The notes: generated by a model not told the origin, from the letters alone. Counted from the first letter of the stretch, positions 14,449 through 24,112 are shown. The stretch: DNA of 64,000 nucleotides from Tildeniella nuda ZEHNDER 1965/U140 (GCA_019358895.1 JAHHIG010000004.1:62001-126000); one strand, 5' to 3'. Numbers and translations are program-made.

Positions 14449-15276
14449 TTAACGGAAGTTGCCAGGGTTCAGCCGCCGAGGGCTTGGTACCTTGGATGCA
14501 CCACTTTGCAGCTTTTCACCAGTACCACCGTCCCGGCGATCGAGAAACGGACGCAGGTTGATGCCGTCTGAACTGCTGGCGGATGGGCTGGTGTTGGACA
14601 AACCACCGATCGCGCGTCCGATTTGATCCACAATGCTATTACCGCCGCCACCAACATAGGTATTCACACCCTGAGTTTGCTGCCCACTATCGGCAACGGT
14701 CAGGTTTTGAAAGACGCGATCGCGCGTCGATGCAGGATCTTGTCCATTTGGCACGGTCAGCACAATACGGCAACTAGAAACCTTCTCGGTCGTTACACAA
14801 ACAGTGTTATAGCCGTTCTCTACACTCGTCTTCATTTCCAATAGCCCATCCGGTCGATACGACTCCAGACGACGGCTAATCTCCGTGCAGCGACGATTGG
14901 GATCCCAACCGCCACCCATATTGCTGGGCACCGCCCAAGGGTAGGACTGTGAGGGTTGACTTTCGGGGTGATACATCACAGTGTATTGACCGCTTGCCAT
15001 CTCACACGTGAAACGGGCACCAGAAGCCGTTGTTGTCGTTGAGCCACTGCCAGGACTGGTCGTCGAACCGGGTCGCTGAGGTTCTGTGTTGACAATGACA
15101 TCACCAGAATCAGGTGCTGTACTTTGGGCAACCTGTAAAGCAGGCAGTGTGCGAGCGAAGGTCGGTGTGGCGATCGCGCCACTACTTCCTAAAAGCAAGG
15201 CAACACCCAAAGAGACTCCCAATCCGTTAAAAGACGACGCAGAACGACCCAAACCTCTTCCTATCGGTAACGACAT
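14449..15276 (-). CDS. COP23-domain protein, exported
   Basis: A 275-residue protein with an N-terminal signal or anchor (LGVSLGVALLLGSSGAIATP), a low-complexity Ser/Thr/Gly linker, and a COP23 (circadian oscillating polypeptide) domain: RFTCEMASGQYTVMYHPESQ, CTEISRRLESYRPDGLL and the cysteine pair in VCVTTEKVSSCRIVLTVP. COP23 was described in Synechococcus as a membrane-associated protein whose level cycles daily; its biochemical role is unknown. I start at the ATG at 15276 because GAGG lies nine bases upstream and the signal sequence begins there; an open frame extends 54 codons further but looks non-coding. A strong terminator follows. Confidence 0.75.
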   Translation of the reverse strand: MSLPIGRGLGRSASSFNGLGVSLGVALLLGSSGAIATPTFARTLPALQVAQSTAPDSGDVIVNTEPQRPGSTTSPGSGSTTTTASGARFTCEMASGQYTVMYHPESQPSQSYPWAVPSNMGGGWDPNRRCTEISRRLESYRPDGLLEMKTSVENGYNTVCVTTEKVSSCRIVLTVPNGQDPASTRDRVFQNLTVADSGQQTQGVNTYVGGGGNSIVDQIGRAIGGLSNTSPSASSSDGINLRPFLDRRDGGTGEKLQSGASKVPSPRRLNPGNFR

Positions 15277-15696
15277 AGCAAAAACCTCAAAAATACTGCG
15301 ATGACTGAAGCGACGATGACAAAATTGGTCGAACGTTTGCGAGTGACAGCCGAAGACCTCAGGGGCAAAAGAGACGTTTGGCAAAGGAAGTGAACGATCG
15401 GGTCTCATACGGTTGCCGCTGAAAAGTTCTCTCCTCACTGGTAGTGACCACTTTAGCTAACTCAAAGTTCCCAAAAACAGAACCGATCCAACGGATAAAG
15501 CCAGCGCTTTCACCTTTAGCACACCGGGCTGAAACGTCTGATACCAAGCTCACAGCATCATTCTATCGTTTGCTTTATAACTACATGCACAGATGTAGCC
15601 AAGTTTAAATTAGTGGAGCTAATTTCACAAAACTTTATTTTCAAACAGTAGGTATCGTATACTACGCGTTGGTGATTAGCAGGAGCAGAACCGTAA

Positions 15697-16698
15697 ATGT
15701 CGGAGGCAATGAAGCCCCTGACGGTGCCCAAGGAATTGCTAGGTCCTCCCGGCGATTTCAATCCAACGCTGCTGATGTTCCTTAGCTCAGTGGTGCTGGC
15801 GTTGGTCTCTACTCTGGGTTACTTTTGTTGGCATTGGTATCACTGGTGCAGCTTTCTACTCAATTTTGTAGCGCTGCACATGGTTGGTACTGTGATTCAC
15901 GATGCCTGTCATAACGTGGCACATCGCAATCGATCTCTCAACGCTGTTCTGGGTCATGCCAGTGCGTTGATGCTCTGTTTTTCGTTTCCGGTCTTTACGC
16001 GCGTTCACATGCAGCATCATGCCCATGTGAATGATCCCCACAATGATCCCGACCATGTCGTTTCTACGGCTGGTCCGTTGTGGATTATCAATGCTCGGTT
16101 TCTGTATCACGAGTTCTACTTTTTCCAACGCAAGCTATGGCGAAAGTATGAACTGTGGGAGTGGGGTGTTGCCCGTGTGATCCTTGGTGCGATCGTGTAC
16201 GCGTCATTCCGGTTCAGTTTTACCGATTACGTCTTCAATTACTGGTTTGTTCCACTTGCGCTTGTCGGTTTGGCGCTAGGGTTGTTTTTTGATTATTTAC
16301 CGCATCGCCCGTTTGATGAACGCGATCGCTGGAAGAATGCAAGAGTGTATCCCAACACGGTTTTGAATTGGCTCATCATGGGGCAGAACTACCATCTGGT
16401 GCATCACCTTTGGCCCTCTGTTCCCTGGTATAACTATCAACCTGCTTACTTCGCTACCAAGCCGTTGTTGGACGCTAAAGGGTCTCACCAATCATTGGGT
16501 ATACTCCAAACGCCAAAAGACTTTTTTGGCTTCCTTTACGATGTGGTGCTGGGCATTCGCTTCCATAAACGGCAGCCAATAGTCCCAAAGTTTTGTAAAG
16601 AGACATTGGTTGTACAACCCGTTTGCTCCGACGAGATAGCCGAAGTTGAAGCGGTTAAACCGTTGCTTGCAGGGCAGTCTACGCCGTCCTCAACGTGA
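15697..16698 (+). CDS. crtR: Beta-carotene hydroxylase (CrtR type)
   Basis: A 333-residue integral-membrane di-iron hydroxylase of the fatty-acid desaturase superfamily. In cyanobacteria CrtR hydroxylates the beta-ionone rings of beta-carotene (to zeaxanthin) or of myxol-type carotenoids. All three histidine clusters are present: HDACHNVAH, HMQHHAHVNDPHND and HLVHHLWP, with membrane helices at about 25-75 and 180-220. CrtR matches in length and in the FDYLPHRPF stretch; CrtW ketolases differ there. The ATG at 15697 has GGAGCAG upstream. No other carotenoid gene is adjacent; it is divergent from the COP23 gene across about 420 bp. Confidence 0.8.
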   Translation: MSEAMKPLTVPKELLGPPGDFNPTLLMFLSSVVLALVSTLGYFCWHWYHWCSFLLNFVALHMVGTVIHDACHNVAHRNRSLNAVLGHASALMLCFSFPVFTRVHMQHHAHVNDPHNDPDHVVSTAGPLWIINARFLYHEFYFFQRKLWRKYELWEWGVARVILGAIVYASFRFSFTDYVFNYWFVPLALVGLALGLFFDYLPHRPFDERDRWKNARVYPNTVLNWLIMGQNYHLVHHLWPSVPWYNYQPAYFATKPLLDAKGSHQSLGILQTPKDFFGFLYDVVLGIRFHKRQPIVPKFCKETLVVQPVCSDEIAEVEAVKPLLAGQSTPSST

Positions 16699-16851
16699 AA
16701 TGTCCGATCGCCACTGCAACCGTTTGGATTTGCGAGTGATTGCGATCGGGCGCTCAAAATCTATCCGGGTAGAGATACTCCCCTCAGTCATTCCTTCAAT
16801 AATGTATCCATAGCAAGAGCCGTAACTCTTAGTAAATTTGAGGGAAAAACT

Positions 16852-17232
16852 ATGGTCGGAAATCTTTTAACCCTGTTGGCTACAGCCCTTAGCCTGCTTG
16901 TTGTCGATCTCGCCGTTCCTGGAGTCGATATTGCTACCTTCCCTGCAGCTCTAATTGCAGCGGTGTCGATCGGGCTAGTTAACGCATTCGTCAAGCCCAT
17001 CCTGTCTATTTTGTCTTTACCGCTTAACTTCCTCACCCTGGGTCTCTTTTCTCTGGTGGTAAATGGCTTGTGCTTCTGGCTGGCATCTGTGCTGGTACCC
17101 GGCTTCAGAGTCGATGGTTTGTTAGCCTTCATTCTTGGTCCTGTAGTTCTGTCCCTGGCAAGCACGTTTTTGAACAAGTACTTTGCAGAGCGCAATGCAG
17201 ACGTGATTACTGAAGCTAAGCCTGAGGTTTAG
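16852..17232 (+). CDS. Phage-holin-family/YvlD-like small membrane protein
   Basis: A 126-residue protein with four hydrophobic segments (about 3-22, 25-48, 58-80, 87-115), matching the 'mycobacterial four-TM phage holin' superfamily, which includes YvlD. Characteristic pieces are GLVNAFVKPILSILSLPLN and LGLFSLVVNGLCFWLAS. The name holin is historical: these are chromosomal housekeeping-type membrane proteins with no shown lytic role, and no phage genes are nearby. The ATG at 16852 follows GAGGGAAAAACT, a good ribosome-binding site. Confidence 0.7.
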   Translation: MVGNLLTLLATALSLLVVDLAVPGVDIATFPAALIAAVSIGLVNAFVKPILSILSLPLNFLTLGLFSLVVNGLCFWLASVLVPGFRVDGLLAFILGPVVLSLASTFLNKYFAERNADVITEAKPEV

Positions 17233-17439
17233 GAGTCTTCGTCTGGAGGAACATTCGATGTGACATGTCTCCAGACGATGCGGTGAATACCCATCCAGAC
17301 AGGTGTTGATCGCTGGGCAGCACGTTGAACGTGGGGTGCTGTCAAACATCTAAATAACGAGTATGGATTTTGAAGTAACGCCGCGAGGGTGTCAACGGAC
17401 ACGTTTGCGGCGTTGCGATCGATCGAGGGACACCAAACT

Positions 17440-17850
17440 CTACAACGTCGATTTTGATATGAAAGCAGCTTGCGCGATCGTCCAATCGGGTCGCAAGCTC
17501 TTCGCGTGACGTAGATAGGGATGGTAAATCTCAAGGTCTGGATTAGGCGTGTTGAAATGAATGAGAAAGCGGATGCAGCGCTCCAGGCTTCCTTCGACGT
17601 GCATCTGTTGTACGTCTAGCAGCGGCACATTTGACCAATGCGGACGTTCACGGGCGATCGATGCTGGGAAGGTCGCATCCAAATCGCGCGTGGCAGAAAA
17701 CGTAGCGCTGACAATTTCGTTCGGATCTAATTGGTTGTAGGCTTCCAGTTCGTCTAGCAGTTCATGCACTGCTTCTCGAATCGCCTCAATGGAATTGTCT
17801 GAGACTGTTGTTGCCCCACGCACTGCTCGCACTTTCCAACCCACGCTCAA
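17440..17850 (-). CDS. aroH: Monofunctional chorismate mutase (AroH type)
   Basis: A 136-residue AroH-class chorismate mutase, which converts chorismate to prephenate on the way to phenylalanine and tyrosine. It starts WKVRAVRGATTVSDNS, the family's hallmark with the active-site Arg in VRGATT, continues NEIVSATFSATRDLDATFPA, and has the second catalytic Arg in LERCIRFLIHFN. Length and order match the Bacillus trimeric enzyme, unrelated to the helical PheA/TyrA mutase. The usual start is the Met at 17850 just before VGWKVRA. No aromatic-pathway genes adjoin it. Confidence 0.85.
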   Translation of the reverse strand: MSVGWKVRAVRGATTVSDNSIEAIREAVHELLDELEAYNQLDPNEIVSATFSATRDLDATFPASIARERPHWSNVPLLDVQQMHVEGSLERCIRFLIHFNTPNPDLEIYHPYLRHAKSLRPDWTIAQAAFISKSTL

Positions 17851-18015
17851 TCCTCCGCGCCTTTCAATGGTATCCAGAACATCGCTGCGCTCCCCTGGCT
17901 GTTAGGAAACGTCAGTCTCAATCATGGCTGATCTTAATCATGGCTGCAAATACTCAGCATGGCAGCTAGCATGTGAGTTTCCTTACCAAGACTTTGCGTT
18001 TCAGGTGAAGTGCTT

Positions 18016-18855
18016 TTAAGGGCGATAGAGCCAGAGCGGTAATCCGTTCGTCGCTAATTCAAACTCTAACCACTCAATGCCCGTTGTCAACCCCGGCAAC
18101 GTCGCAAGTTGTCCCAACTCGCTCGACTCTCTTGAAAAAAGCCGATTGAGCAAGGGCTTGCGTTCTTCTAGCGTGAAGCAACGGGTTTTTTCGGGGTCTA
18201 GCCCTGCTAACTCTGCTGCCCAACAGCGTGCGTCTTCTTCGGTACCCAGGCGATCAACCAAACCCAACGCCAACGCTTGCTGCCCTGTAAACACGCGTCC
18301 ATCGGCGAAGCTTCGCACGGTTTCAACCGCTAGCTTGCGCCCGTCGGCGATCGTTTGCACAAACTGCTGATAGCTCACATCAATCAGCTCTTGCAGGATG
18401 GTTTTTTCGGGTTCGGTGATTTCGCGATCGAACGCCAGAATATCCTTATAAGGACCCGACTTCACCACTTTGAACGAAACCCCCACTTTGTCCAGCAGTC
18501 GCTCTAGATTATTTCCCCGCAAAATCACCCCAATGCTGCCTGTAATTGTGCCAGGATTCGCCACAATATGCTCGGCACCCATACCGATGTAAACTCCGCC
18601 AGACGCTGAGATATTGCCAAAACTTGCCACAATTTTGGTCTTACGCTGCAAGCGCTTCAAGGCTTCGTAAATTTCCTGCGAATCGCCCACCGTACCGCCG
18701 GGGCTGTCAATCCGCAATAACAAGGCTGGAAAGCGACGTTCTTCAACCGTTTTGAGTGCTTCCAGGACACGTTTACGCGTTGCACCTGCGATCGCGCCAT
18801 TGATTTCAATTCGCGCAATTTGTTTCTGAAACCGAGGCTTAAAGGGCCAAATCAT
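18016..18855 (-). CDS. sppA: Signal peptide peptidase SppA (short form)
   Basis: A 279-residue S49-family serine protease of the single-domain (36K-type) class that digests cleaved signal peptides at the membrane; cyanobacterial relatives are linked to light acclimation and thylakoids. The nucleophile Ser is in NISASGGVYI (S85) and the general-base Lys in SGPYKDI (K137). IDSPGGTV (49-56) and TGSIGVI complete the fold. It lacks the long N-terminal domain of E. coli SppA. The start MIWPFKPRF is typical of cyanobacterial copies and shows only a weak hydrophobic N-terminus, so membrane association may be peripheral. Confidence 0.85.
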   Translation of the reverse strand: MIWPFKPRFQKQIARIEINGAIAGATRKRVLEALKTVEERRFPALLLRIDSPGGTVGDSQEIYEALKRLQRKTKIVASFGNISASGGVYIGMGAEHIVANPGTITGSIGVILRGNNLERLLDKVGVSFKVVKSGPYKDILAFDREITEPEKTILQELIDVSYQQFVQTIADGRKLAVETVRSFADGRVFTGQQALALGLVDRLGTEEDARCWAAELAGLDPEKTRCFTLEERKPLLNRLFSRESSELGQLATLPGLTTGIEWLEFELATNGLPLWLYRP

Positions 18856-19260
18856 AGTGAGTCAGGAGACGATGGGTCAACGTTAATGAACAGAGCAACC
18901 AGAGGAAAAGGCGCGATCGTCCTTATGAGCAGACGACAAAACTGCCTCAAGCAATTCCTGCCGGGTTGTTTCCAATGTGCTCAGACTCCAGTGTGCCTCA
19001 TTACCTCACGATTGAACTGAAGGTCAAGCGATCAACTAACGCAACGCCGATTGATGTTAGGGGTTGACTTGCAGCCATCAAACAGCCTCAAGCTCAGTGT
19101 TCAAAACAGCCACGATCGCAACTGACCAAGTAAAATACCAGTGAATTTACAGCGATCGTTCTCTAAGTTACTTAACATAAGTACAAGATTGGCTACAATA
19201 GCAAAGGTTGATTGAGTCAACTACGCGTTCATTCGTTGCCTGCAAAGCCACGCCTGTCTC
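18856..19260. other. Intergenic region, nothing recognised
   Basis: About 405 bp between the divergent sppA and transporter genes. It contains several GATCG-rich stretches and short frames without family resemblance. It presumably holds both promoters, but I see no clear operator. Confidence 0.5.
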
Positions 19261-20346
19261 ATGAATTCAAAGCTTACTCCAGCACCACAAGGTCTCTTCC
19301 CCGGTGGCATGGCTGCTCCACTGCTGCTCATTGCGCCGTTTTTCTTTTGGGGCACTGCTATGGTCGCCATGAAAGGTGTTATCCCCAACACAACGCCACT
19401 CTTCATGGCAGGTGTGCGGCTCGTACCTGCCGGGGTACTGGTGTTGGGTGCTGGCATGTTGATGGGCAGACCACAGCCTAAGGGCTGGACAGCATGGTTG
19501 TGGATTCTGCTGTTTGCCATTGTGGATGGCGCACTGTTTCAGGGCTTTTTGGCGGAAGGATTGGCGAGAACAGGCGCTGGCTTGGGATCGGTAATGATTG
19601 ACTCGCAGCCGCTAGCAGTCGCGTTGCTGGCATTGTGGCTATTTGGTGAGCGCATCGGGCTGTGGGGATGGCTGGGGTTGCTGCTCGGGGTCATTGGCAT
19701 CAGTCTGCTGGGCTTGCCGGAGGATTGGCTTATGGGCGTTTGGCAACAGCGATCGCTGCCCAACGGTCTACAGCTTGGAGCCAATCTCATGCATGATCTG
19801 TTTCAAAACGGACAGTGGCTGATGCTGTTAGCAGCTTTATCGATGGCGGTCGGCACGGTGCTGATGCGCTATGTCAGTCGTCACGCCGATCCCATCACCG
19901 CTACAGGTTGGCACATGATTTTGGGTGGACTCCCCCTCTTCGCCCTATCGTCAGGGTTTGAAGCTGATCAGTGGACGTATTTGGATTGGTCAAGTTGGTT
20001 GGCAATGGGTTATGCAACTGTGTTTGGTAGCGCGATCGCCTATGGGCTGTTCTTCTACTTTGCGTCCAGTGGTAGCCTGACAAGCCTCAGTTCATTGACC
20101 TTCCTCACACCCATTTTTGCGCTCTTATTTGGCAACCTGTTCTTGTCCGAACTGCTGAGTCCGTTGCAATGGTTTGGGGTCAGTCTCACATTGGTCAGCA
20201 TTTACTTTATTAATCAGCGCGATCGTCTGTCAGCCAGATTCAGCCGCGTTTCTACCGCTTCAATGGATGTGGCTGCGTTGTCTGAAACAGAAACCCTCCC
20301 CTTGGGAGAATTGGCAACAGTAACGATGCCAGCGGAACCAGAATGA
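19261..20346 (+). CDS. EamA/DMT-family transporter
   Basis: A 361-residue drug/metabolite-transporter superfamily member with ten predicted helices in two EamA halves. The first contains FFFWGTAMVAMKGVIPNTTP, the second GWHMILGGLPLFALSSG and SLSSLTFLTPIFALLFGNLF, the conserved end of EamA repeats. Such permeases export amino acids, nucleobases or other metabolites by exchange or proton coupling; the substrate is not predictable. The charged tail after residue 325 is cytoplasmic. Its stop overlaps the start of the glycosyltransferase (ATGA), so the two are translationally coupled. Confidence 0.8.
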   Translation: MNSKLTPAPQGLFPGGMAAPLLLIAPFFFWGTAMVAMKGVIPNTTPLFMAGVRLVPAGVLVLGAGMLMGRPQPKGWTAWLWILLFAIVDGALFQGFLAEGLARTGAGLGSVMIDSQPLAVALLALWLFGERIGLWGWLGLLLGVIGISLLGLPEDWLMGVWQQRSLPNGLQLGANLMHDLFQNGQWLMLLAALSMAVGTVLMRYVSRHADPITATGWHMILGGLPLFALSSGFEADQWTYLDWSSWLAMGYATVFGSAIAYGLFFYFASSGSLTSLSSLTFLTPIFALLFGNLFLSELLSPLQWFGVSLTLVSIYFINQRDRLSARFSRVSTASMDVAALSETETLPLGELATVTMPAEPE

Positions 20347-21431
20347 GCGCGACGGTGCGACCCTTACGGCTACTCTTGCTATCGACCTCTGTGGGAGCGC
20401 TGGGTTCGGGTTTGGGCGGTGGGGTTGAACTGACGTTGCACAACATTGCCAGGACGTTGAGCCTGCGGCAACATACAGTCAAAATCGTTGCGCCGCTTGG
20501 CTCGGTATACGCCGCTGCCCCTCTGGTAGAAATTGAGGGAGCCTTGCAAACGACTGCACAGAGTGCCGGACGGGATGCACCGATCGCCATGCCTGCCGAC
20601 GCTCTCTTAGCCAACATGTGGACGTATGCCCGTCAAGTGCAGGATCAGTATGATGTGCTCGTGAACTTTGCGTATGATTGGCTACCGTTTTACCTAACGC
20701 CCTTTTTCGATCGCCCGATCGCTCACTTAGTCAGTATGGGTTCGCTGACGGACGCGATGGATAAGGTGATTGGGCAGACGATCGCGCAGTTTCCAGAGAG
20801 CATTGGAGTCCACAGCCGAGCACAAGCAGACACCTTCACCTTTGGCGCACAATGCCGCGTACTGGGCAACGGGTTTGATTTGTCGCTTTATGAATTTTGC
20901 GCGCGACCAGAGCGTAGTCTTGCTTGGGTGGGTCGTCTTGCGCCCGAAAAAGGGTTAGAGGATGCCGTTGCTGCTGCTCAAGCGACTCAACTACCGCTCA
21001 AAATTTGGGGCATTATGCAGGATCCGTCCTACTGGCAGCAGATTCAGCAGCGTTACCCTACGGCACCGATGACCTATGAAGGGTTTCTGCCAACGGCTCA
21101 ACTCCAGACGGCATTGGGCAATTGTCAGGCTCTGATCATGACCCCACGTTGGGTTGAAGCGTTTGGAAACGTGGCGATCGAAGCACTCGCCTGCGGTGTA
21201 CCCGTCATTGCCTATCGGCGTGGTGGACCTGCGGAAATTGTGCAGCATGGCAAGACAGGTTGGCTCGTAGAACCAGACAATATTGCTGAACTGGTAGAGG
21301 CGATCGCTCATTTAGGCGAAATCGATCGTCATACCTGCCGACAACAGGCAGAAGCAGATTATTCTTTAGCCGCGATGGGCGATCGGCTCGAACAGTGGTT
21401 TGCAGCCATGCTGTCTCAATCGGGTTGCTGA
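20343..21431 (+). CDS. Glycosyltransferase, GT4-like (GT-B fold)
   Basis: A 362-residue GT-B glycosyltransferase. The N-terminal donor-acceptor domain starts LRLLLLSTSVGALGSGLGGG, a glycine-rich loop. The C-terminal domain has LAWVGRLAPEKGLEDAV and the EX7E-type motif EAFGNVAIEALACGVPVIA followed by GGPAEIVQHGKTGWLV, typical of family GT4 enzymes that transfer from nucleotide sugars with retention. The acceptor (lipid, polysaccharide or carotenoid) is unknown. It overlaps the EamA gene by 4 bp. Two small-RNA-like repeats follow downstream. Confidence 0.85.
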   Translation: MSATVRPLRLLLLSTSVGALGSGLGGGVELTLHNIARTLSLRQHTVKIVAPLGSVYAAAPLVEIEGALQTTAQSAGRDAPIAMPADALLANMWTYARQVQDQYDVLVNFAYDWLPFYLTPFFDRPIAHLVSMGSLTDAMDKVIGQTIAQFPESIGVHSRAQADTFTFGAQCRVLGNGFDLSLYEFCARPERSLAWVGRLAPEKGLEDAVAAAQATQLPLKIWGIMQDPSYWQQIQQRYPTAPMTYEGFLPTAQLQTALGNCQALIMTPRWVEAFGNVAIEALACGVPVIAYRRGGPAEIVQHGKTGWLVEPDNIAELVEAIAHLGEIDRHTCRQQAEADYSLAAMGDRLEQWFAAMLSQSGC

Positions 21432-21528
21432 TGCCAGTCAAACCCCTGATCAACCACTTGGTCGCCAGCCAAAGCACCCGTTTTAGCGCTAAAATGGGTG
21501 CTGCTATACAGGTTACTGAGTCGCACCA

Positions 21529-21544
21529 TGTGACTAAGATCACC
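21529..21544. promoter_or_regulatory. Crp-type site upstream of small RNA copy 1
   Basis: TGTGACTAAGATCACC fits the TGTGA-N6-TCACA consensus of Crp/SyCRP1 except for the last base. The corresponding position before copy 2, exactly 163 bp on, carries a perfect site. Confidence 0.65.
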
Positions 21545-21586
21545 AACAGGGATGATCTTGATCGCATCTGCTCAGGGGCGCTAAAG

Positions 21587-21675
21587 ACATACTTTAGGGG
21601 ACTCAACTTTAGCCGAGTCATCAACAGGGAACACACGACTGACCGACGGTCTCTTTCGAGCGCTGTCGGTTTTTT
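21587..21675 (+). ncRNA. Yfr2-like small RNA, copy 1
   Basis: An 89-bp segment repeated exactly at 21750-21838. It holds a small 5' hairpin (GACTC...GAGTC), a single-stranded-looking CATCAACAGGGAACACA, and a 3' hairpin ACCGAC...GTCGGT followed by six Ts, a terminator. This layout matches what I recall of the cyanobacterial Yfr2/cyano-1 RNAs, which are abundant and often multicopy. CATACT (21588-21593) could be a -10 box, placing the start near 21600. No open frame is convincing. Confidence 0.6.
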
Positions 21676-21691
21676 ATTGACCGAAACGCTA

Positions 21692-21707
21692 TGTGATAAA
21701 GATCACA
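21692..21707. promoter_or_regulatory. Perfect Crp-type site upstream of small RNA copy 2
   Basis: TGTGATAAAGATCACA contains exact TGTGA and TCACA arms six bases apart, the SyCRP1/Crp consensus. Its centre is about 63 bp before the likely RNA start, suitable for class I activation. Confidence 0.7.
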
Positions 21708-21749
21708 TCAAACGCTGATCTAGATCGCATCTGCCAAAAGGCTGAAGCA

Positions 21750-21838
21750 ACATACTTTAGGGGACTCAACTTTAGCCGAGTCATCAACAGGGAACACACG
21801 ACTGACCGACGGTCTCTTTCGAGCGCTGTCGGTTTTTT
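21750..21838 (+). ncRNA. Yfr2-like small RNA, copy 2
   Basis: Identical over 89 bp to 21587-21675, including the terminator hairpin and T run. The sequence between the copies has diverged except for the Crp-type site and GATCGCATCTG, so selection seems to hold the RNA and its control site. Confidence 0.6.
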
Positions 21839-21952
21839 GTTGAGAATTTTTTATGGACAGAACAAGGCACGGTTAGCGCTTCTAACCGTAGTCAGTAGTC
21901 TACAGCTTGTGGGCATTAGAGCAAGAGGTGTCTAACCCCCATTGCCTTCTCT

Positions 21953-22555
21953 TTAGCGCATCGCACTCATGGTCTCTTTCCAGGATAACTCTTTACAAAG
22001 AATATTCAACGCTCGTTGCTCGTCTCCCTCAAACAGGCGGCTATCGCTCAGTTCGGTCAAAACTTGCTGCGTGAGTTGAGCCGCAAACGTGCCGCCACAG
22101 CGTAACAGATGGCTATAGTAGCAAAACTGCGGCTGTCCATTTTGGTTGCGATGAAAGCGATGAATCTCCTCCTGCGTCATGGTCTCAACAGGCGTATTGA
22201 TTGGGACAACCACGCGAGGAATGCCATGTACACCGTAGGCTAGATCGTCTTGCGCTTCTAGAGTGCCGATTAAAACCGTCCACAGAAGCGTGCGGGTTTC
22301 ACTGATGAGGTCAGGCGCAAAGACCGGATCGGGTTCACTCGATAGGCGAGGACCCATATTGAGAAACATGGGATTGAACAACTGGGTATTGTAAACAAGC
22401 CCGACTGCCCAATGGCGATCGCCCCCATCTAACCGCACAAAGCAGCCAAACCCATAATCATCTGGCTTGGGTGAATTGATACGACTGCGCTCATCGTCGA
22501 GTTCCACAATGTAATCGCAGTGCGAATTAGATTTGACGACTTTGCCTAGACGCAT
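21953..22555 (-). CDS. Cyanobacterial HAS-barrel-like hypothetical protein
   Basis: A 200-residue protein starting MRLGKVVKSNSHCDYIVELD, which resembles the small beta-barrel (HAS-barrel) found at the N-terminus of HerA-type ATPases. The rest (GFGCFVRLDGGDRHWAVGLVYNTQLFNPMFLNMGPRLS, and a helical end) has no function I know. I start at 22555 because AAGGAG lies eight bases upstream and the barrel begins there; the open frame reaches further to 22603. Proteins of this kind in cyanobacteria are annotated only as HAS-barrel-containing. It is divergent from hemH. Confidence 0.55.
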   Translation of the reverse strand: MRLGKVVKSNSHCDYIVELDDERSRINSPKPDDYGFGCFVRLDGGDRHWAVGLVYNTQLFNPMFLNMGPRLSSEPDPVFAPDLISETRTLLWTVLIGTLEAQDDLAYGVHGIPRVVVPINTPVETMTQEEIHRFHRNQNGQPQFCYYSHLLRCGGTFAAQLTQQVLTELSDSRLFEGDEQRALNILCKELSWKETMSAMR

Positions 22556-22833
22556 AATGCATTCTCCTTCAGCGATCGATCGCAGCTTTCTTATCAAGGT
22601 CAACGCTTACTTTAACCGTAGAGACTTAGAGACAACCGTCTGCGCTCCTTGCGCCTCTGCGGTAGATTTTCGATGTTGCTTCATTCTCGTTCTTAAGCGT
22701 CGTCATGGGTAGTGTCCATTCAGGTGCAAGCCCAGACGTGAATTGTCCGCATCCACACGCGGCTGTCTTGTTAGAAACCGTATAGGTTAAACTCAAGGAC
22801 ACACCTGAACCCAAAGAGGGATGGATCATTAAC

Positions 22834-23997
22834 ATGAGGCGAGTCGGGGTTTTGTTGCTAAACCTGGGAGGACCAGACAAATTAGATGATGTCCGTCCCT
22901 TTTTGTATAACTTATTTGCTGATCCAGAAATCATCCGGCTACCGTCACCTTTATTACAAGCACCTTTAGCCTGGTTGATTTCCAGCCTCCGTGCAAAGAA
23001 ATCTCAGGAAAATTACCAGAAAATTGGCGGGGGTTCTCCGTTGCGCCGTATCACCGAGGCACAGGCACAGGCGTTACGTGTGCAGTTGCAGCAAGAGGGG
23101 CAGGCGGTCAATGTATATATTGGGATGCGCTATTGGCATCCCTTTACGGAAGAAGCAATCGCCCAGATTAAGCAAGACAACATTGAAGAGTTAGTCATTT
23201 TGCCGCTGTACCCACAGTTTTCGATTAGCACCAGTGGTTCCAGCTTCAGGTTACTTGAGCGAATGTGGGCTGCTGATCCAGAGTTACAAAAAATTAAGTA
23301 TACAGTCGTGCCTTCCTGGTACAGCCATCCTGGTTACTTGCAGGCAATGGCTAATCTGGTCGAACAAACCCTCGATCGAGTGCCCCATCCCAGCCAAGCT
23401 CACGTGTTCTTTAGCGCCCATGGTGTACCCGTCAGCTATATAGAAGAGGCGGGCGACCCTTACCAACAAGAGATTGAGGCATCGGTTGCCTTGATCATGC
23501 GCCAGATGAATCGTCCCAATCCCTTTACGCTGGCATATCAAAGCCGTGTCGGTCCAGTGGAATGGTTGAGACCTTATACCGACGAGGCGATCGCAGCCCT
23601 TGCCCACGAGGGGGTTAAAGAACTGGTGGTTGTGCCAATTAGTTTCGTTTCAGACCATATTGAAACTCTAGAAGAGATCGATATGGAATACCGGGAAGTG
23701 GCTGAGAACGCTGGCATTGAATTTTTTGCGCGGGTGCCTGCCCCCGATACCGATCCGACCTTTATCAAAGCGCTGGCAGATTTGGTTATACAGGCATTGC
23801 GCGATCGCCCGATCGCCTTCTCTGAAACGATCCGCCCACAGCCGAACCTCAAGCAGTATCCCCCAAGCCCCTGGGACTGGGGTTTGACTCCTTCCGCTGA
23901 AGTGTGGAATGGACGACTTGCCATGCTGGGGTTGCTGGCATTACTGCTAGAACTATGGCTGGGGCAGGGACCGTTACACGCTGTGGGTTTGATTTAA
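22834..23997 (+). CDS. hemH: Ferrochelatase with C-terminal chlorophyll-binding-like tail
   Basis: A 387-residue type-II ferrochelatase, which inserts iron into protoporphyrin IX to make heme. The core (1-320) starts [22 protein letters not shown] and has the catalytic His in [12 protein letters not shown] and the acidic [17 protein letters not shown] helix. A linker leads to a single CAB-like transmembrane segment (about 355-385: [20 protein letters not shown]) as in cyanobacteria and plastids, thought to anchor the enzyme and sense pigment. It is upstream of the small gene at 24113 and the phycocyanin operon; phycocyanobilin also derives from heme. Confidence 0.95.
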   Translation: MRRVGVLLLNLGGPDKLDDVRPFLYNLFADPEIIRLPSPLLQAPLAWLISSLRAKKSQENYQKIGGGSPLRRITEAQAQALRVQLQQEGQAVNVYIGMRYWHPFTEEAIAQIKQDNIEELVILPLYPQFSISTSGSSFRLLERMWAADPELQKIKYTVVPSWYSHPGYLQAMANLVEQTLDRVPHPSQAHVFFSAHGVPVSYIEEAGDPYQQEIEASVALIMRQMNRPNPFTLAYQSRVGPVEWLRPYTDEAIAALAHEGVKELVVVPISFVSDHIETLEEIDMEYREVAENAGIEFFARVPAPDTDPTFIKALADLVIQALRDRPIAFSETIRPQPNLKQYPPSPWDWGLTPSAEVWNGRLAMLGLLALLLELWLGQGPLHAVGLI

Positions 23998-24112
23998 CGC
24001 CGCTTTAAGGGCTACAGGTTTGCATAACTGAGTAGAGTAGACGGTTGCTCAATCTCTTTACATAACAAAATTTGTCACACAATCGCTTCGGTTACACGAT
24101 GAGGAGAACCTG

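Noticed and set aside
15277-15438. N-terminal extension of the COP23 protein
   Set aside because: The frame is open, but the signal peptide and ribosome-binding site place the start at 15276.
16852-17232. Prophage holin
   Set aside because: The family name suggests phage, but no phage genes surround it and the four-helix YvlD-like protein is a common chromosomal gene.
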